This document shows, in pieces, positions 8,473-16,213 of a stretch of DNA of 64,000 nt. The stretch comes from CAWUFC02 sp963921335 (lineage in GTDB: Bacteria; Pseudomonadota; Gammaproteobacteria; Pseudomonadales; Halieaceae). A model generated the notes under the pieces. The model worked only from the letters and a program-made list of their open reading frames with translations, was not told where the DNA came from and did not search any database. The stretch spans positions 2,442,122-2,506,121 of the forward strand of contig CAWUFC020000001.1 of NCBI GenBank assembly GCA_963921335.3. Direction: 5' to 3'. The translations under genes were made by a program, and so were the position numbers. Every line of letters starts with the position of its first letter. The stretch's first letter is position 1.

Positions 8473-9135
8473 TTGCAATCGGTTGCCGACTTTCTCACCG
8501 TAGTCGGCAATTTCTCCGATCCAGTCGATGACCTGGTAGAGGAACATAGCCTCTATCGGGTCCAGACCTTTCTCCAGTTTGAATAAACGCGCCCGCAGTT
8601 TGACCTGCAGCTTGTCGCTGCGATGCTCCAGCTTCTCGATCTCGGCAATTTTCGATTCAACCAGCTTGACCTGGCGGTCACCAAAACCAGCTTCGATCAG
8701 GTCGTCGATCTGGTTGATAGCCTCCAGCGCGGCCGCAGAGGTTTTGATGGACGCCTCGGTGTATTCGAGCACGTGTTTTTCCAGCTTTTCAGGAAAGGCC
8801 ATTTCCCGTCCCAGCATCAGTCCGGCAACGTCTTTGCTGCGGTTGGCAATCTGGTCCTGGGCGATCAGCAATTCAAGCAGATCACTGCGCGACACCGGCA
8901 TAAAAAGGCTCTTGGGCAGGTGTTTCCGCAGGGAGCTTTTCTGCTTGTCCGCTTCTTGTTCTGCCAGGACGATGCGTTTGTGTAGATCCTCGCAGCGTTT
9001 CCATTTGCCTTTCTGCGCGGCGTGAATGAATGGCAGGAGGGTTTCGCAGGTGGCGTGCACCTTGTGCATGTGATCCTGCAGGGGCCCCATCGGTGATTGG
9101 GCGAACAGGTTGCTGAAAGGGTTTTGTATAGCCAT
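8455..9135 (-). CDS. PhoU-like DUF47 (TIGR00153) family protein
   Basis: A 226-residue all-helical protein of the DUF47 family, distant relatives of PhoU that usually partner a Pit-type low-affinity phosphate transporter. Visible hallmarks are the acidic helices (HKRIVLAEQEADKQKSSLRK, LLIAQDQIANRSKDVAGL) and LYQVIDWIGEIADYGEKVGNRL near the end. ATG 9135 is used instead of an upstream start because GCGGAAC is positioned before it. No pit gene is adjacent. It sits convergent to the porin and beside the pst operon, so a phosphate role is likely but its transporter partner is unknown. Confidence 0.85.
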   Translation of the reverse strand: MAIQNPFSNLFAQSPMGPLQDHMHKVHATCETLLPFIHAAQKGKWKRCEDLHKRIVLAEQEADKQKSSLRKHLPKSLFMPVSRSDLLELLIAQDQIANRSKDVAGLMLGREMAFPEKLEKHVLEYTEASIKTSAAALEAINQIDDLIEAGFGDRQVKLVESKIAEIEKLEHRSDKLQVKLRARLFKLEKGLDPIEAMFLYQVIDWIGEIADYGEKVGNRLQIVVRT

Positions 9136-9241
9136 GAAAACAGTTCCGCTCAATATTCACATCAGTATATGAACTGTCTTGGGGGATAGAAAGCTTGGGC
9201 ATTGATATAATGACGGTTTTTCAACACCTGCAAGAGAGCCG

Positions 9242-10291
9242 ATGTCCCGTTTCTGGAGCCCCATTGTCAGCGAGTTATCACCCTATGTGCCCGGCGAACA
9301 GCCGCAGCAGCCGGGGCTGATTAAGCTCAATACCAACGAGTTGCCGTGGTCGCCATCGCCGGCGGTAGTGGACGCTGTGCATGGCGCCGACGTGGATAGC
9401 CTGCGTCTGTATCCCGATCCCAATAACACGAGTTTGGTAGAAGCCTGGGCGGACGTGCTGGGTTTGTCTGCGGAGCAGGTGTTTATCGGCAACGGCAGTG
9501 ATGAGGTGCTGGCGCACTGTTTTCAGGCCTTGTTTCAGCCCGATCGTCCGCTGCTGTTTCCCGATGTCACCTACAGTTTTTATCCGGTGTATTGCGGTCT
9601 GTACCGACTGCCCTATGAGACCATCCCGCTAAACGGGCAGTTCGAAGTTGAGATCAGGGATTACGCCCGGCCTAATGGCGGAGTCATCATCGCCAACCCC
9701 AACGCGCCCACTGGCATTGCGATGGACCTCGACACGGTTCGTCAGTTGCTGGATTTGAATCGCGATAGCGTCGTCGTGATGGATGAGGCGTATGTGGATT
9801 TCGGTGCCGATTCGGCCGTTAGTCTCTTGGGCGAGTACGACAATCTGCTGGTGATACAAACCTTGTCCAAGTCCCGAGGCCTGGCAGGCCTGCGAGTGGG
9901 TGCAGCGTTCGGCCATCCAGAGCTCATCGAGGGGCTGCGCCGGGTTAAGAACAGCTTCAATTCCTATCCGTTGGATCGAATAGCGGAGCGGGCGGCGGTT
10001 GCTGCACTCAGGGACCAGGCGTGGTTTGAGGACAGCTGTGCCCGCCTTATTGCTAACCGGGAGCTGATGACTAAGGGACTGGAAGCTTTGGGTTACCGGG
10101 TGTTACCCAGTTGCGCTAATTTTGTGCTGGCACGCCCATCTGAGGGCGATGCAGAGAGTGTCTTCACCGCCCTGAGAGAGCAGAATATCCTGGTGCGTTA
10201 CTTTAGTGCCGAGCGGACTCGTGAGTTTTTACGAATCAGTGTCGGCACTGAAGAAGAGGTCAGCGCGCTGCTGGCAGCGCTTGGCGCTTAG
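9242..10291 (+). CDS. hisC: Histidinol-phosphate aminotransferase
   Basis: PLP-dependent aminotransferase that converts imidazole acetol phosphate plus glutamate to histidinol phosphate in histidine synthesis. The 349 aa sequence has the HisC features: an N-terminal KLNTNELPW motif, the substrate/PLP loop ANPNAPTG, the PLP-binding DEAYVDFG, and the Schiff-base lysine K210 in TLSKSRGLAGLR. The Arg in FLRISVGTEEE near the C-terminus binds the substrate carboxylate or phosphate. It stands alone, with no other his genes nearby. ATG 9242 follows an AGAG-type ribosome site. A tyrosine/phenylalanine transaminase side role is possible in this family. Confidence 0.93.
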   Translation: MSRFWSPIVSELSPYVPGEQPQQPGLIKLNTNELPWSPSPAVVDAVHGADVDSLRLYPDPNNTSLVEAWADVLGLSAEQVFIGNGSDEVLAHCFQALFQPDRPLLFPDVTYSFYPVYCGLYRLPYETIPLNGQFEVEIRDYARPNGGVIIANPNAPTGIAMDLDTVRQLLDLNRDSVVVMDEAYVDFGADSAVSLLGEYDNLLVIQTLSKSRGLAGLRVGAAFGHPELIEGLRRVKNSFNSYPLDRIAERAAVAALRDQAWFEDSCARLIANRELMTKGLEALGYRVLPSCANFVLARPSEGDAESVFTALREQNILVRYFSAERTREFLRISVGTEEEVSALLAALGA

Positions 10292-10314
10292 TGGCGCTTA
10301 ACGCCCATTAAAGA

Positions 10315-11436
10315 CTAAAGGCGCTTGAGAATAATGGAGCCGATGCTGTAGCCGGCACCGAAGGAGCAAAGTACACCGACTTCTCCCGCTTTGAAGTCAT
10401 CGCGGTGCTTGTGAAAAGCTATCACTGAACCCGCAGAGCTGGTATTGGCGTACTCATCGAGGATAGTCGGTGCCTCATCCTCGGTTGCCTCTCGGCCCAT
10501 TACTCGCTTGCCAATGAGCTGGTTCATGCTCAGGTTGGCCTGGTGCAGCCACATGCGCCGGATGTCCTGGCCGGTCAGGTCAAGGCTGCCAAGGTGATCG
10601 ACAATCTGCTCTGCCACCATGGGGCAAACTTCCTTGAATACTTTGCGGCCGTTCTGCACAAACAGCTTGTCTGCCTCGCCAACACCGCTTTCGTCACCCC
10701 GGTTCAGGAAACCGAAGTTGTTACGAATGTTGTTGGAGAAGGCCGTTTGCAGCCGGCTGCCGAGGATTTGCCACTGCTGGTCTGAGGTGGCTGTCTCCTG
10801 CCGTTCCACCACGATCGCTGTGCAGACGTCACCGAAAATAAAGTGAGCGTCCCGGTCCCTGAAGTTCAGGTGCCCGCTACAGATCTCAGGATTCACCACC
10901 AGCACGCAGCGCGCGCTGCCATTGGCGATAGCGTCACGCGCCGCCTGTATTCCAAAGGCGGCAGAGGAGCAGGCCACGTTCATGTCGTAGCCCCAACCCT
11001 GAATGCCCAGCGCATCCTGGATTTCTACCGCCATGGCGGGGTAGGCGCGCTGCATGTTGGAACAGGCTACCAATACGGCGTCGATGTCATCGGCGGTTTT
11101 GCCCGCCATGGCCATGGCTTCGCGGGAGGCGGTGACGCCCATTTCACACTGGAGGGACGGTTCTTCATTGGAGCGTTCCGCAATGCGGGGCACCATGCGT
11201 TCGGGATCGAGAATGCCGGCTTTGTCGATGACATAGCGGCTCTTGATGCCAGAGGCTTTCTCTATGAATTCAACCGAGGAGTGATCCTGCGCTGTCAGTT
11301 CGCCTGCGGCGATGGCCGCAGCGTTTTCAGCATTATAAAGATCTGCCCATGCATTGAAGGACTCGACCAGCTCAGCGTTGGAAATGGACTGCTCAGGGGT
11401 GAACAGTCCGGTTCCGCTGATGACAATGTCGGTCAT
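10315..11436 (-). CDS. Beta-ketoacyl-ACP synthase III family protein
   Basis: Thiolase-fold condensing enzyme of the KAS III (FabH) group, 373 aa, longer than E. coli FabH (317). The Cys-His-Asn triad is visible: C156 in NVACSSAAFG, H298 in MWLHQANLSM and N331 in YANTSSAGS. The C-terminal CSFGAGYSIGSIIL glycine motif is present. The family primes fatty acid synthesis by condensing an acyl-CoA with malonyl-ACP; the longer subgroup (I recall P. aeruginosa PA3333) has differing acyl preferences. The ATG directly abuts the gltA stop with no spacing, so it is probably co-transcribed with citrate synthase. Its substrate cannot be told from sequence. Confidence 0.85.
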   Translation of the reverse strand: MTDIVISGTGLFTPEQSISNAELVESFNAWADLYNAENAAAIAAGELTAQDHSSVEFIEKASGIKSRYVIDKAGILDPERMVPRIAERSNEEPSLQCEMGVTASREAMAMAGKTADDIDAVLVACSNMQRAYPAMAVEIQDALGIQGWGYDMNVACSSAAFGIQAARDAIANGSARCVLVVNPEICSGHLNFRDRDAHFIFGDVCTAIVVERQETATSDQQWQILGSRLQTAFSNNIRNNFGFLNRGDESGVGEADKLFVQNGRKVFKEVCPMVAEQIVDHLGSLDLTGQDIRRMWLHQANLSMNQLIGKRVMGREATEDEAPTILDEYANTSSAGSVIAFHKHRDDFKAGEVGVLCSFGAGYSIGSIILKRL

Positions 11437-12726
11437 TTAGCGCTTGTCTACTGGTACGTAGTCGCGCTGGGTGTGACCCGTATACAGCTGGCGCGGGCGG
11501 CCGATGCGATAGCTGCCGCTGATCATTTCATGCCAGTGGGCAATCCAGCCGACCGTGCGGCCCACCGCAAAAATCACCGTGAACATGCTGGTGGGAATAC
11601 CGATGGCCTTGAGGATGATGCCGGAATAGAAGTCCACATTGGGGTAGAGCTTCTTCTCGATGAAGTATTCGTCTTCCAGGGCAATTTCTTCCAAGCGCTT
11701 GGCAATGGCCAGCAGCGGATCGTTCTCGATGCCCAGCTCCGCCAGTACTTCGTCTGCTGCTTCTTTCATCACCTTGGCGCGAGGGTCGAAGTTCTTGTAA
11801 ACGCGGTGGCCAAAGCCCATCAGGCGGAAGGGGTCTTCTTTGTCCTTGGCGCGGGCCACGAACTCATCGATACGGCTGACATCGCCAATTTCTTCCAGCA
11901 TGTTCAGAACCGCCTCGTTGGCGCCACCGTGGGAGGGGCCCCACAGGGCGGCAATGCCCGCTGCGATACAGGCGAAGGGATTCGCGCCGGAAGAGCCGGT
12001 CAGGCGTACCGTGGACGTGGATGCGTTTTGCTCATGGTCGGCGTGCAGCAGGAAGATACGGTCCATGGCACGGGCCAGAACCGGGCTGACATTGCTTTCT
12101 TCGCACGGGGTACCAAACATCATGTGCAGGAAGTTCTCTGCGTAGCCCAGGTTGTTGTCCGGGTACATAAAGGGCTGGCCGATAGAGAATTTGTAGCTCA
12201 TGGCTGCCAGAGTCGGCATTTTAGCAATCAGGCGGAATGCAGCGATCTGGCGATGACGTTCGTCGGAGATGTCCAAAGAATCGTGATAAAAAGCGGACAG
12301 GGCACCTACAACGCCACACAGGATGGCCATGGGGTGGGCGTCGCGGCGGAAACCGTGGAAGAAAGAAGTGAGCTGGTCGTGGACCATGGTGTGGTAGCGC
12401 ACGGTGTTCTCAAACTCGGCCTTTTTCTCGGCAGAGGGCAGCTCTCCGTAGAGCAGCAGGTAGCAGACTTCCAGATAATCCGAATGCTCGGCCAGTTGCT
12501 CGATGGGGTAGCCGCGGTGCAGTAGAACACCTTTTCCACCGTCAATATAGGTAATTTGGGACTCGCAGGCCGCTGTAGAAACAAACCCGGGGTCGTAAGT
12601 AAACATGCCCTTGCCGGTGAGGCTGCCTACATCGATTACGTCTGGGCCGATGCTGCCGCTGTATATGGGCAATTCAATCGACTCGTCAATGCCATCGATG
12701 TTTAGGGATGCTTTTTTGTCGCTCAT
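11437..12726 (-). CDS. gltA: Citrate synthase
   Basis: Condenses oxaloacetate and acetyl-CoA to citrate, the entry step of the TCA cycle. The 429 aa protein is of the hexameric, NADH-sensitive Gram-negative type: it aligns by eye with E. coli GltA from the N-terminal domain (FTYDPGFVSTAACESQITYIDG) onward. Catalytic motifs LHADHEQNAS, GPSHGGANEA and MGFGHRVYKNFDPR are present. The start MSDKKASL (12726) is chosen over a longer upstream reading because AGGA lies about 8 nt before it. It is divergent from sdhC, with a shared control region at 12727-12923. Confidence 0.97.
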   Translation of the reverse strand: MSDKKASLNIDGIDESIELPIYSGSIGPDVIDVGSLTGKGMFTYDPGFVSTAACESQITYIDGGKGVLLHRGYPIEQLAEHSDYLEVCYLLLYGELPSAEKKAEFENTVRYHTMVHDQLTSFFHGFRRDAHPMAILCGVVGALSAFYHDSLDISDERHRQIAAFRLIAKMPTLAAMSYKFSIGQPFMYPDNNLGYAENFLHMMFGTPCEESNVSPVLARAMDRIFLLHADHEQNASTSTVRLTGSSGANPFACIAAGIAALWGPSHGGANEAVLNMLEEIGDVSRIDEFVARAKDKEDPFRLMGFGHRVYKNFDPRAKVMKEAADEVLAELGIENDPLLAIAKRLEEIALEDEYFIEKKLYPNVDFYSGIILKAIGIPTSMFTVIFAVGRTVGWIAHWHEMISGSYRIGRPRQLYTGHTQRDYVPVDKR

Positions 12727-12789
12727 AGGGGGTCCTGCGTTGTACACATTCGGGGGGCTCAACTATAGAGTTTCAGGCGCTGATGTCAA

Positions 12790-12818
12790 TTGTATTTGAC
12801 CCGCGAACTGCCTATAAT
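12790..12818 (+). promoter_or_regulatory. Putative sigma-70 promoter for the sdh operon
   Basis: TTGTAT (12790-12795) and a perfect TATAAT (12813-12818) are 17 bp apart, in the gltA-sdhC divergent region about 105 nt before sdhC. It points toward sdhC, leaving a roughly 100-nt leader. Confidence 0.55.
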
Positions 12819-12923
12819 TCCGGCCGGTCTGAGGGGGGCTGCTGGTTTCCCGAACTGACTCATTGATCTCACCCAAATGAACAACCCGGTCGCCTGTGTG
12901 CGGCCTCTGACGGTGTAAATACT

Positions 12924-13298
12924 GTGAATGACAATCGACCCGTAAATCTGGACCTGGGGACCATTAAGCTTCCCTTGCCAGCCCTTGTTTCTATTACTAC
13001 GCGTGTTACCGGCGTGGCGCTGTTTGTAGCGACCGGTATTCTGCTCTATCTGCTTGACGGCAGCCTGGCCAGCGAGGCCAGCTTTAATGAGACTCGCGAA
13101 TTGCTTGGTTCAGGTTTTGCCAAGCTCGTGATCTTTGCCATCGTAGCTGCGCTGATCTATCACGCCGCGGCGGGTGTAAAACATATCGTGAATGACCTCG
13201 GTATGGGTGAAACCCTCGAGGGTGGCATTCTGGGTTCCAAAATCACCATCGCTGTGTCTGTGGTGCTCATCATTCTTGCGGGGTTGTGGATATGGTAA
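12924..13298 (+). CDS. sdhC: Succinate dehydrogenase cytochrome b556 subunit
   Basis: Membrane anchor of complex II that helps bind haem b and ubiquinone. It has 124 aa and three membrane segments (about 20-50, 67-87 and 102-124). The haem-ligand region reads IYHAAAGVKHIVND. The N-terminal VNDNRPVNLDLGTIKLPLPAL matches the family and begins with GTG, since no in-frame ATG fits. It is first in sdhCDAB and overlaps sdhD. Confidence 0.93.
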   Translation: MNDNRPVNLDLGTIKLPLPALVSITTRVTGVALFVATGILLYLLDGSLASEASFNETRELLGSGFAKLVIFAIVAALIYHAAAGVKHIVNDLGMGETLEGGILGSKITIAVSVVLIILAGLWIW

Positions 13299-13660
13299 CT
13301 GCTGTCACTAATTTCGGCCGCTCTGGTCTTTCGGACTGGCTGGTTCAACGTGTAGGCGGCGTCATACTGCTGGCGTGGTTCCTGTTTGTAGGCGGTTTGT
13401 TGATTGCCAACCCGGAGATCAGCTACGGCGAATGGAAGGCGATTTTTGAAGCCACCTGGGTGCGGATTTTCACCCTGGCGGCGATCCTGTCACTGGCCGC
13501 TCATGCCTGGATCGGCCTCTGGTGCACCCTGACCGACTACGTCACCACCCGCATGATGGGCCCAAGCGCCAATATGGTGCGTGGCGTGCTGGTACTGTTG
13601 TGTATAGCTGCTCTTTTCACCTACGTGGTGTGGGGCATTCAAATTATCTGGGGAAGTTAA
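13292..13660 (+). CDS. sdhD: Succinate dehydrogenase membrane anchor subunit
   Basis: Second membrane anchor of complex II, 122 aa with three membrane helices. The haem b ligand histidine is in SLAAHAWIGLW. The quinone-site Tyr-containing region (LTDYVTT) is also present. ATG 13292 overlaps the sdhC stop by 7 nt; an upstream GTG (13286) would add two residues. It is followed after 3 nt by sdhA. Confidence 0.92.
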   Translation: MVTAVTNFGRSGLSDWLVQRVGGVILLAWFLFVGGLLIANPEISYGEWKAIFEATWVRIFTLAAILSLAAHAWIGLWCTLTDYVTTRMMGPSANMVRGVLVLLCIAALFTYVVWGIQIIWGS

Positions 13661-13663
13661 GAG

Positions 13664-15436
13664 ATGTCTGGAATTCGTACCATTAGCTTTGATGGCGTTA
13701 TCGTCGGTGGCGGCGGTGCTGGCATGCGCGCAGCCCTGCAGCTGGCTCAGTCGGGCTACAAGACCGCGGTTATTACCAAGGTTTTCCCCACCCGTTCTCA
13801 CACGGTATCCGCCCAGGGCGGTATCACCTGTGCCATTGCCAGTGTAGATCCCAACGATGACTGGCGCTGGCACATGTACGACACCGTTAAGGGCTCCGAC
13901 TACATCGGTGACCAAGACGCCATCGAGTACATGTGCTCGGTAGGCCCCGAGGCCATTTTTGAGCTGGAGCACATGGGTTTGCCATTCTCCCGCACCGAAG
14001 AGGGCCGCATCTACCAGCGTCCATTCGGCGGGCAGTCCAAGAACTTTGGTGAGGGCGGGCAGGCTGCACGTACCTGTGCTGCGGCAGATAGAACCGGTCA
14101 CGCGCTTCTGCATACGCTGTATCAGAACAACGTCAAGAACAACACGGTGTTCTTCAACGAGTGGTTTGCTGTCGACCTGGTTAAGAACCAGGACGGTGCG
14201 GTGACTGGTGTCATCGCGATTTGCATGGAAACCGGCGAAACCGTCTATGTGAAGTCAAAAGCGACCGTATTCGCCACCGGTGGAGCGGGGCGTATCTATG
14301 CCTCAACCACCAATGCCCACATTAATACGGGCGACGGTGTTGGCATGGCGCTGCGCGCCGGCGTACCGGTTCAGGACATGGAAATGTGGCAGTTCCATCC
14401 CACTGGCATTCATGGTGCTGGCACCCTGGTCACAGAGGGTTGTCGCGGAGAAGGTGGCTACCTGATCAACAAGGATGGCGAGCGCTTTATGGAGCGTTAT
14501 GCGCCCAACGCGAAGGACCTCGCTGGTCGTGACGTGGTCGCACGCTCAATGGTTCTCGAAATTCTCGAGGGTCGCGGTTGTGGCCCCGAGGGTGACCACG
14601 TGTTCCTGAAGCTCGATCACCTGGGTGAAGAGGTTCTGGAGAGCCGTCTGCCCGGCATATGTGAGCTCTCGCGCACCTTTGCTCACGCTGACCCGGTGAA
14701 AGAGTCCATTCCGGTTGTGCCCACCTGTCACTACATGATGGGCGGCATCCCTACTAACGTTCACGGCCAGGCGCTGACCCAGGACGCGGATGGCAATGAT
14801 GTGGTCGTTCCCGGACTGTATGCCTGCGGCGAGATTGCCTGTGTGTCGGTGCATGGTGCCAACCGTTTGGGCGGTAACTCACTGCTCGACCTGGTGGTCT
14901 TTGGTCGTGCTTCTGGCCTGTTTATCGAAGACGCCCTGCGTACGGGTATTGAGCTGCGCGAGTCGAGTCAAACCGACCTTGATCAGGCCATGGAGCGCCT
15001 GAACCGCGTCAACGCTTCTACCGACGGTGAAAACGTGGCTGCACTGCGCAAAGAGCTGCAAAACGTCATGCAGAATCACTTCGGTGTATTCCGTAAAGGC
15101 GAGTTCATGCAGGAAGGCATTAAAAAGCTCGAAGACCTGCGCCCGCGTATTGAGAATGCGCACCTGGCGGACAAGAGCGATGCCTTCAACACTGCGCGTA
15201 TCGAGCTTCTGGAACTGCAAAACCTGCTGGAAGTGGCGGAATCCACTGCCATCCCCGCAGAAGCACGTGATGAAAGCCGCGGCGCGCACGCCCGCGAGGA
15301 TTTCCAGGAACGCGATGATGAAAACTGGCTGTGTCACTCCATGTATTTCCCCGAAGACAAGCGGGTGGGCAAACGTGGCGTGAACTTTGAGCCAAAAACC
15401 GTTGATACCTTCCAGCCGAAAGCCCGGACTTACTAA
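13664..15436 (+). CDS. sdhA: Succinate dehydrogenase flavoprotein subunit
   Basis: Catalytic subunit that oxidises succinate to fumarate with covalently bound FAD. The 590 aa protein has the N-terminal dinucleotide motif (GGGGAGMRAAL) and the flavin-linking histidine in RSHTVSAQGG. Substrate-site motifs HPTGIHGAGTLVTEG, PTCHYMMGG and HGANRLGGNSLLD follow. It ends with the usual DENWLCHSMYF...PK(A)RTY tail. It faces the cytoplasm, docked on SdhB and anchored by SdhC/SdhD. Its length and order match E. coli SdhA. Confidence 0.98.
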   Translation: MSGIRTISFDGVIVGGGGAGMRAALQLAQSGYKTAVITKVFPTRSHTVSAQGGITCAIASVDPNDDWRWHMYDTVKGSDYIGDQDAIEYMCSVGPEAIFELEHMGLPFSRTEEGRIYQRPFGGQSKNFGEGGQAARTCAAADRTGHALLHTLYQNNVKNNTVFFNEWFAVDLVKNQDGAVTGVIAICMETGETVYVKSKATVFATGGAGRIYASTTNAHINTGDGVGMALRAGVPVQDMEMWQFHPTGIHGAGTLVTEGCRGEGGYLINKDGERFMERYAPNAKDLAGRDVVARSMVLEILEGRGCGPEGDHVFLKLDHLGEEVLESRLPGICELSRTFAHADPVKESIPVVPTCHYMMGGIPTNVHGQALTQDADGNDVVVPGLYACGEIACVSVHGANRLGGNSLLDLVVFGRASGLFIEDALRTGIELRESSQTDLDQAMERLNRVNASTDGENVAALRKELQNVMQNHFGVFRKGEFMQEGIKKLEDLRPRIENAHLADKSDAFNTARIELLELQNLLEVAESTAIPAEARDESRGAHAREDFQERDDENWLCHSMYFPEDKRVGKRGVNFEPKTVDTFQPKARTY

Positions 15437-15450
15437 GGGGAGCCACCGAG

Positions 15451-16155
15451 ATGTTGCAAGTCAGTATTTACCGCTACAACCCGGAAACGGACAGCGAACC
15501 GTATATGCAGGACCTTGAAGTCGATACCGGCGGCAAAGACCTGATGGTGTTGGATGTTCTGGAGCTGATTAAGGCTGAAGACCCTTCTGTGACCTACCGA
15601 CGCTCCTGTCGTGAAGGTGTTTGCGGCTCCGACGGTCTGAACATTAACGGCAAAAACAGCCTGGCCTGTATTACGCCTCTGTCAGAGACTGTTAAGAACA
15701 ACAAGCTGGTCGTTCGCCCGCTGCCCGGTCTGCCCGTGGTACGCGATCTGGTTGTGGACATGAGCCTTTTTTACCAGCAGTACGAAAAGATTGATCCGTT
15801 CCTGCAGAACAATACGCCGGCCCCGGCCATTGAGCGTTTGCAGACGCCCGAGGATCGCGCCAAGCTGGATGGCCTGTACGAGTGCATTCTGTGTGCCTGC
15901 TGCTCTACCAGTTGCCCTTCCTTCTGGTGGAACCCCGATCGCTTTATCGGTCCCGCCGGTTTGCTGCAGTCATACCGCTTCCTTGCTGATAGTAGGGACA
16001 CCGCGACTGAAGAGCGCCTGGCCAAGTTGGACGATCCTTTCAGCGTATTTCGTTGCCACGGCATCCAGAACTGTGTCTCCGTATGCCCGAAGGGGTTGAA
16101 CCCCACCAAGGCTATTGGACACATCCGCAACATGCTGCTGACGCGCGCCACCTGA
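15451..16155 (+). CDS. sdhB: Succinate dehydrogenase iron-sulfur subunit
   Basis: Carries electrons from the FAD of SdhA to ubiquinone. The 234 aa protein holds all three cluster motifs: the [2Fe-2S] site CREGVCGSDGLNINGKNSLAC, the [4Fe-4S] site CILCACCSTSC and the [3Fe-4S] site CHGIQNCVSVCPKG. It lies 14 nt after sdhA behind a GGGGAG ribosome site. It closes the sdh block; sucA starts 58 nt later with no visible terminator between. Confidence 0.98.
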   Translation: MLQVSIYRYNPETDSEPYMQDLEVDTGGKDLMVLDVLELIKAEDPSVTYRRSCREGVCGSDGLNINGKNSLACITPLSETVKNNKLVVRPLPGLPVVRDLVVDMSLFYQQYEKIDPFLQNNTPAPAIERLQTPEDRAKLDGLYECILCACCSTSCPSFWWNPDRFIGPAGLLQSYRFLADSRDTATEERLAKLDDPFSVFRCHGIQNCVSVCPKGLNPTKAIGHIRNMLLTRAT

Positions 16156-16213
16156 TTTTGTGCCAAACTTGAGCTTGTACCCCCAATTCACCTGACCTGA
16201 AAGCGGTAGGGCA

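Noticed and set aside
10285..10320. Weak hairpin between hisC and the FabH-like gene
   Set aside because: Stem of only about 4 bp and no T run; not enough for a terminator call.
10843..12525. 560-codon open frame on the plus strand across the FabH-like and gltA genes
   Set aside because: It lies antisense to two well-supported enzymes and has no recognisable domain; it is a by-product of codon bias.
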